Shown: positions 37,559 to 39,978 of the stretch, one piece after another | How the letters are laid out: each line of letters opens with the position of its first letter | How positions within the stretch are numbered: the stretch's first letter is position 1 | Source of the DNA: Rhodospirillaceae bacterium | GTDB lineage: Bacteria > Pseudomonadota > Alphaproteobacteria > SHVZ01 | Direction: 5' to 3' | NCBI GenBank assembly: GCA_016792585.1 | Contig: JAEULB010000074.1 | Span: forward strand, 1-39,978 | DNA length: 39,978 bases | Made by a program: the position numbers and the translations under genes | Notes under the pieces: generated by a model | Database searches by the model: none | Told to the model about the DNA's origin: nothing | What the model saw: only the letters and a program-made list of their open reading frames with translations

Positions 37559-37774
37559 TCAGGAAGTCTTCGACATCGCCGGCTTCTTGGCGGCGGCCTT
37601 CTTGGTCGTCGGCTTCTTCTTGGCGGCCTTCTTGGCGGTCGCCTTCTTTGCCTGCGCCGGCTTGGCGGCGGTCGTGCTCGAGGAGGCCTGGGCGTAGGCG
37701 GCGTTGGTCAGGGCCGGCTGGACGGCGAACAGGCCGAGAACGAAAGCGACGGGGAGGAGGATCTTGCGACGCAT
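37559..37774 (-). CDS. Small exported Lys/Ala-rich polycation
   Basis: A 71-residue protein with a strong signal peptide (MRRKILLPVAFVLGLFAV then QPALTNAAYAQA, cut near AYA or AQA). The mature part of about 41 residues is almost entirely Lys, Ala, Thr and Pro in histone-H1-like KKA/KKP repeats. I know no function for it; such polycations could bind anionic envelope polymers or DNA outside the cytoplasm. The start is chosen because the signal peptide begins there; a longer frame back to 37876 adds no recognisable sequence. It lies directly downstream of the sensor kinase gene on the same strand, 114 bases away. Confidence 0.7.
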   Translation of the reverse strand: MRRKILLPVAFVLGLFAVQPALTNAAYAQASSSTTAAKPAQAKKATAKKAAKKKPTTKKAAAKKPAMSKTS

Positions 37775-37888
37775 AGGGGGTACTCTTTGGAAGGAAGTTG
37801 CGAGAATCACAAGATACGCCCCTATTCTAAACAAACGCAAGGTTTGCAAGAATTCGCCAGCGCTTTTTCTTCGCATTTCTCAGGAGTG

Positions 37889-39232
37889 TTACACGGCTGC
37901 CTCTGCCGGGGCCGGCAGATCGAGCGTCGCGGCGAGACCTCCGAGCCCTGAGCGGCTCAAGGTGACATGCCCGCCGTAGAGCAGGGTCAGGTCGCGGACG
38001 ATGGCGAGGCCGTGGCCGCTGCCGGGCACCGATTCGTCGAGGCGCCGGCCGCGCTGGAAGGCCTCGCCGTGAAAGGCCTCGGCCATGCCCGGACCGTCGT
38101 CCTCGACCACCAGCGCCAGCCGCCCTCCTTCGTTCGTCGCGGTCACCCTGACCCGGGTCCGCGCCCATTTGCAGGCATTGTCCATCAGGTTGCCGGCCAT
38201 CTCCTCGAGGTCCTGCCGCTCGCCACGGAACTGGACCTTGGGCGTCGCCTCGACCTCGATCTCGAGATCGCGCTGGACGTAGATCTGGGCAAGCGTGCGC
38301 GAGAGCCCGTCGAGCACGTCGGCGACCGGCGTGCGCCGGTAAACGCCGCCTTCGGGGCCGGCCATGCTTGCCCGCGCCAGGTGATGCTCGACATGCTTGC
38401 TCATCAGCGTCGTCTGCGTCCTGACCACGTCGGCGAGCGTGCCCTTGTCGATGCTGGCGCGGGCGGAGAGCACCGAGATCGGCGTCTTCAGCGCATGCGC
38501 CAGGTTGCCGACATGGGTGCGGGCGCGCTCCATCACCGTCGCGTTGTGGCGGACCAGCTGGTTGATCTCGTCGACCAGCGGCTGCAGCTCGCCCGGGTAG
38601 TTGCCGGCGATCTCGGTCGCCTGGCCGGCGCGCACCTGGGTCAAGGCCCGGCCGACGGCGGCAAGCGGCCTCAGGCCGACGCGAATCTGGACCACGACCG
38701 CGACCAGGAGGCCGACGCCGAGCAGGGCCAGCGCTGCCGAGACCGATCCCGCGAAGCGGCTCGCATGCTCCTCGATCTCGCTGCGGTCGACCGCGACCGA
38801 GAAAGTGTAGGGCGCCTGGGCTCCCGGCATCAGCAGGGTGCGGGTCAGCACGACCAGCTGCTGCTCGTCGGGTCCCTCGACCTGGAGCGGATCGGGATTG
38901 GGCGCCATCGGCAGGCTTTCGTCGCCGAGCGAGCGCGAGCGGAGCGTATAGCCGTCGGCGACGTAGATCTGCCAATAGACGCCGGAGCGCAGCTCCTGAT
39001 AGCGGATGTCGCCATGCGGGCGCTGCAGCGTCGGCTTGCCGTCGGCGGCGACGGAGGTCGCGCCGATCAGGGCGCCAAGGCGCGTCTCCGCGTCGCGGCG
39101 GACGTCGAAGTCGACGCGATCGCTCAACGCGGCATCGAGGAGAACGCCAGCGGCAACGAGGCTGACGACGATCCAGATCCCTGCGGCCAGGACGAGCCGG
39201 CCGACGAGGGATCTAGGCAGTGCCCGCCACAC
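37889..39232 (-). CDS. Sensor histidine kinase, PhoQ-like
   Basis: A 447-residue membrane histidine kinase. Transmembrane helix 1 is about residues 10-33, a periplasmic sensor of about 125 residues follows, helix 2 is near 163-185, then HAMP, the dimerisation helix with His246 in AHALKTP, and the ATP domain with NLMDNACKWA (N box), DDGPGM (G1) and GSGHGLAIV (G2). The AHALKTP H box and overall layout resemble PhoQ-type kinases. The start overlaps the response regulator gene by 20 bases. The signal is unknown; envelope or divalent-cation stress is suggested by family only. Confidence 0.93.
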   Translation of the reverse strand: MWRALPRSLVGRLVLAAGIWIVVSLVAAGVLLDAALSDRVDFDVRRDAETRLGALIGATSVAADGKPTLQRPHGDIRYQELRSGVYWQIYVADGYTLRSRSLGDESLPMAPNPDPLQVEGPDEQQLVVLTRTLLMPGAQAPYTFSVAVDRSEIEEHASRFAGSVSAALALLGVGLLVAVVVQIRVGLRPLAAVGRALTQVRAGQATEIAGNYPGELQPLVDEINQLVRHNATVMERARTHVGNLAHALKTPISVLSARASIDKGTLADVVRTQTTLMSKHVEHHLARASMAGPEGGVYRRTPVADVLDGLSRTLAQIYVQRDLEIEVEATPKVQFRGERQDLEEMAGNLMDNACKWARTRVRVTATNEGGRLALVVEDDGPGMAEAFHGEAFQRGRRLDESVPGSGHGLAIVRDLTLLYGGHVTLSRSGLGGLAATLDLPAPAEAAV

Positions 39233-39899
39233 CGCGTTCGGTGGGGTGCGAGATCAGGTAGCCCTGGCCGCGGACGGTGGTGATCAGGTCGGATCCGAGC
39301 TTCTTGCGAAGCCGGCCGATGAACACCTCGATCAGGTTCGAGTCCTTGTCGTAGGCGTGGTCGTAGATGTGCTCGGCCAGCTCCGAGCGCGAGACCGTCC
39401 GCCCCATGTTGCGCATCAGGTAGGAGAGGATCTTGTACTCCTGGCCCGAGAGGCGGACGAGGTCGCCGGCGTTGGTGACGCGATGGCTCTGGGTATCCAG
39501 CATCACGTCGTTCCAGCGCAGCACCGCCTTGGCGCCGCCGGCCGTCCGCCGGAGGATCGCGCGAAGCCGCACCAGGACCTCTTCCACCTGGAAGGGCTTG
39601 GTCACGTAGTCGTCGGCGCCGGCCTCGAATCCCGCGATCTTGTCGCCCCAGCGCGAGCGCGCGGTCAGGACCAGAACCGGCATGTCGCGGCGCTCGGCCC
39701 GCCAGCGCTTCAGCACCGAAAGCCCGTCGACGGTGGGTACACCGAGGTCGAGCACGACGGCGTCGAAATCGTCCTCGGCGCCACGGGCAAGCGCCTCGGC
39801 GCCATCGGTCGTGAGCTCGACCTGATAGGCGTCGCGCTTCAAGGCCTCGGCCAGGTGGGGGCCGAGCTCGGGATCGTCTTCGACGACGAGAATTCGCAT
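39213..39899 (-). CDS. OmpR-family response regulator, PhoP-like
   Basis: A 228-residue response regulator. The receiver domain has the acidic pair in VVEDDPEL, phosphoacceptor Asp51 in VVLDLGVP, the Thr of LTARS and the Lys in YVTKPF. The C-terminal winged helix includes LSGQEYKILSYLMRN and IEVFIGRLRKKLGSDLITTVRGQGY, the OmpR DNA-binding signature. It partners the kinase gene it overlaps. The start is four bases after the stop of the upstream frame at 39904, implying a longer operon. Confidence 0.95.
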   Translation of the reverse strand: MRILVVEDDPELGPHLAEALKRDAYQVELTTDGAEALARGAEDDFDAVVLDLGVPTVDGLSVLKRWRAERRDMPVLVLTARSRWGDKIAGFEAGADDYVTKPFQVEEVLVRLRAILRRTAGGAKAVLRWNDVMLDTQSHRVTNAGDLVRLSGQEYKILSYLMRNMGRTVSRSELAEHIYDHAYDKDSNLIEVFIGRLRKKLGSDLITTVRGQGYLISHPTERGVAGTA

Positions 39900-39903
39900 C
39901 CGG

Positions 39904-39978
39904 CTAGCGGGACAGCAGGCCGACGATCAGCGCGGCGGTCATCCCACCGGCGGCGAAGACGCCTACGAGTCCCGAGAG
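39904..39978 (-). CDS. C-terminal end of an unidentified membrane protein
   Basis: Only 24 residues plus the stop are inside the window. They read as one hydrophobic helix (GVFAAGGMTAALIVGLL) and end in Ser-Arg. The frame is open to the window edge and stops four bases before the response regulator ATG, which supports it being a real gene upstream in the same operon. Too little is visible to name it. Confidence 0.4.
   Translation of the reverse strand, partial: LSGLVGVFAAGGMTAALIVGLLSR

Overview
The window looks like chromosomal DNA from a high-GC alphaproteobacterium, probably of the Rhodospirillales/Hyphomicrobiales type. This rests on recognisable protein families rather than on a database search. 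They include a dnaN-recF-gyrB run, a SUV3-like helicase followed by an Hsp15-like S4 protein, FdxA beside CarD, DUF1194 and DUF1223 proteins, HutD, and a heat-shock promoter of the alphaproteobacterial CTTG-N17-CCCATAT type. Coding density is very high. I see no rRNA, tRNA, CRISPR array, insertion sequence, integrase or phage gene, so this appears to be core or stable accessory chromosome.

Layout. 1-3.5 kb: the tail of a DedA-like membrane protein, a candidate structured RNA with an intrinsic terminator, a cupin, a cytochrome P450 and an MFS transporter. 3.5-8.3 kb: gyrB, recF and dnaN on the minus strand without dnaA; dnaN has its own promoter. 8.4-12 kb: DUF1194 von Willebrand-like protein, RecX, an orphan ABC-2 permease, a small secreted protein and a DUF1223 thioredoxin-like protein. 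12-16.9 kb: htpG with a heat-shock promoter, then divergently the SUV3-like helicase and S4 protein. 16.8-21.7 kb: a LysR regulator and class V aminotransferase on the minus strand, then fdxA, a CarD protein with a long histone-H1-like N-terminal tail, and a metallophosphoesterase-fold protein that has lost most metal ligands. 21.7-26.2 kb (minus): an M48 lipoprotein protease coupled to a membrane adenylate cyclase, then a ROK-family sugar kinase whose motifs are in circularly permuted order. 26.2-29.7 kb: prolyl aminopeptidase, RraA-like protein and PagL-like lipid A deacylase as one overlapping operon, then HutD and a methyltransferase. 29.7-37.5 kb: an M81 peptidase divergent from a six-gene unit of DUF1028 protein plus a complete peptide ABC transporter. 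37.5-40 kb: a small exported Lys/Ala-rich polycation and a PhoPQ-like two-component system.

How the parts work together. The M81 peptidase, DUF1028 protein and peptide transporter look like one peptide uptake and catabolism module. The PhoPQ-like system, the exported polycation and the PagL-like deacylase may all bear on envelope charge, but that link is inferred. gyrB, recF and dnaN serve replication and repair.

The most notable items are the permuted ROK kinase (21717-22805), the H1-tailed CarD with its pseudo-phosphatase partner (19815-21720), the candidate RNA at 287-401, and the way convergent genes repeatedly share their stop codons.
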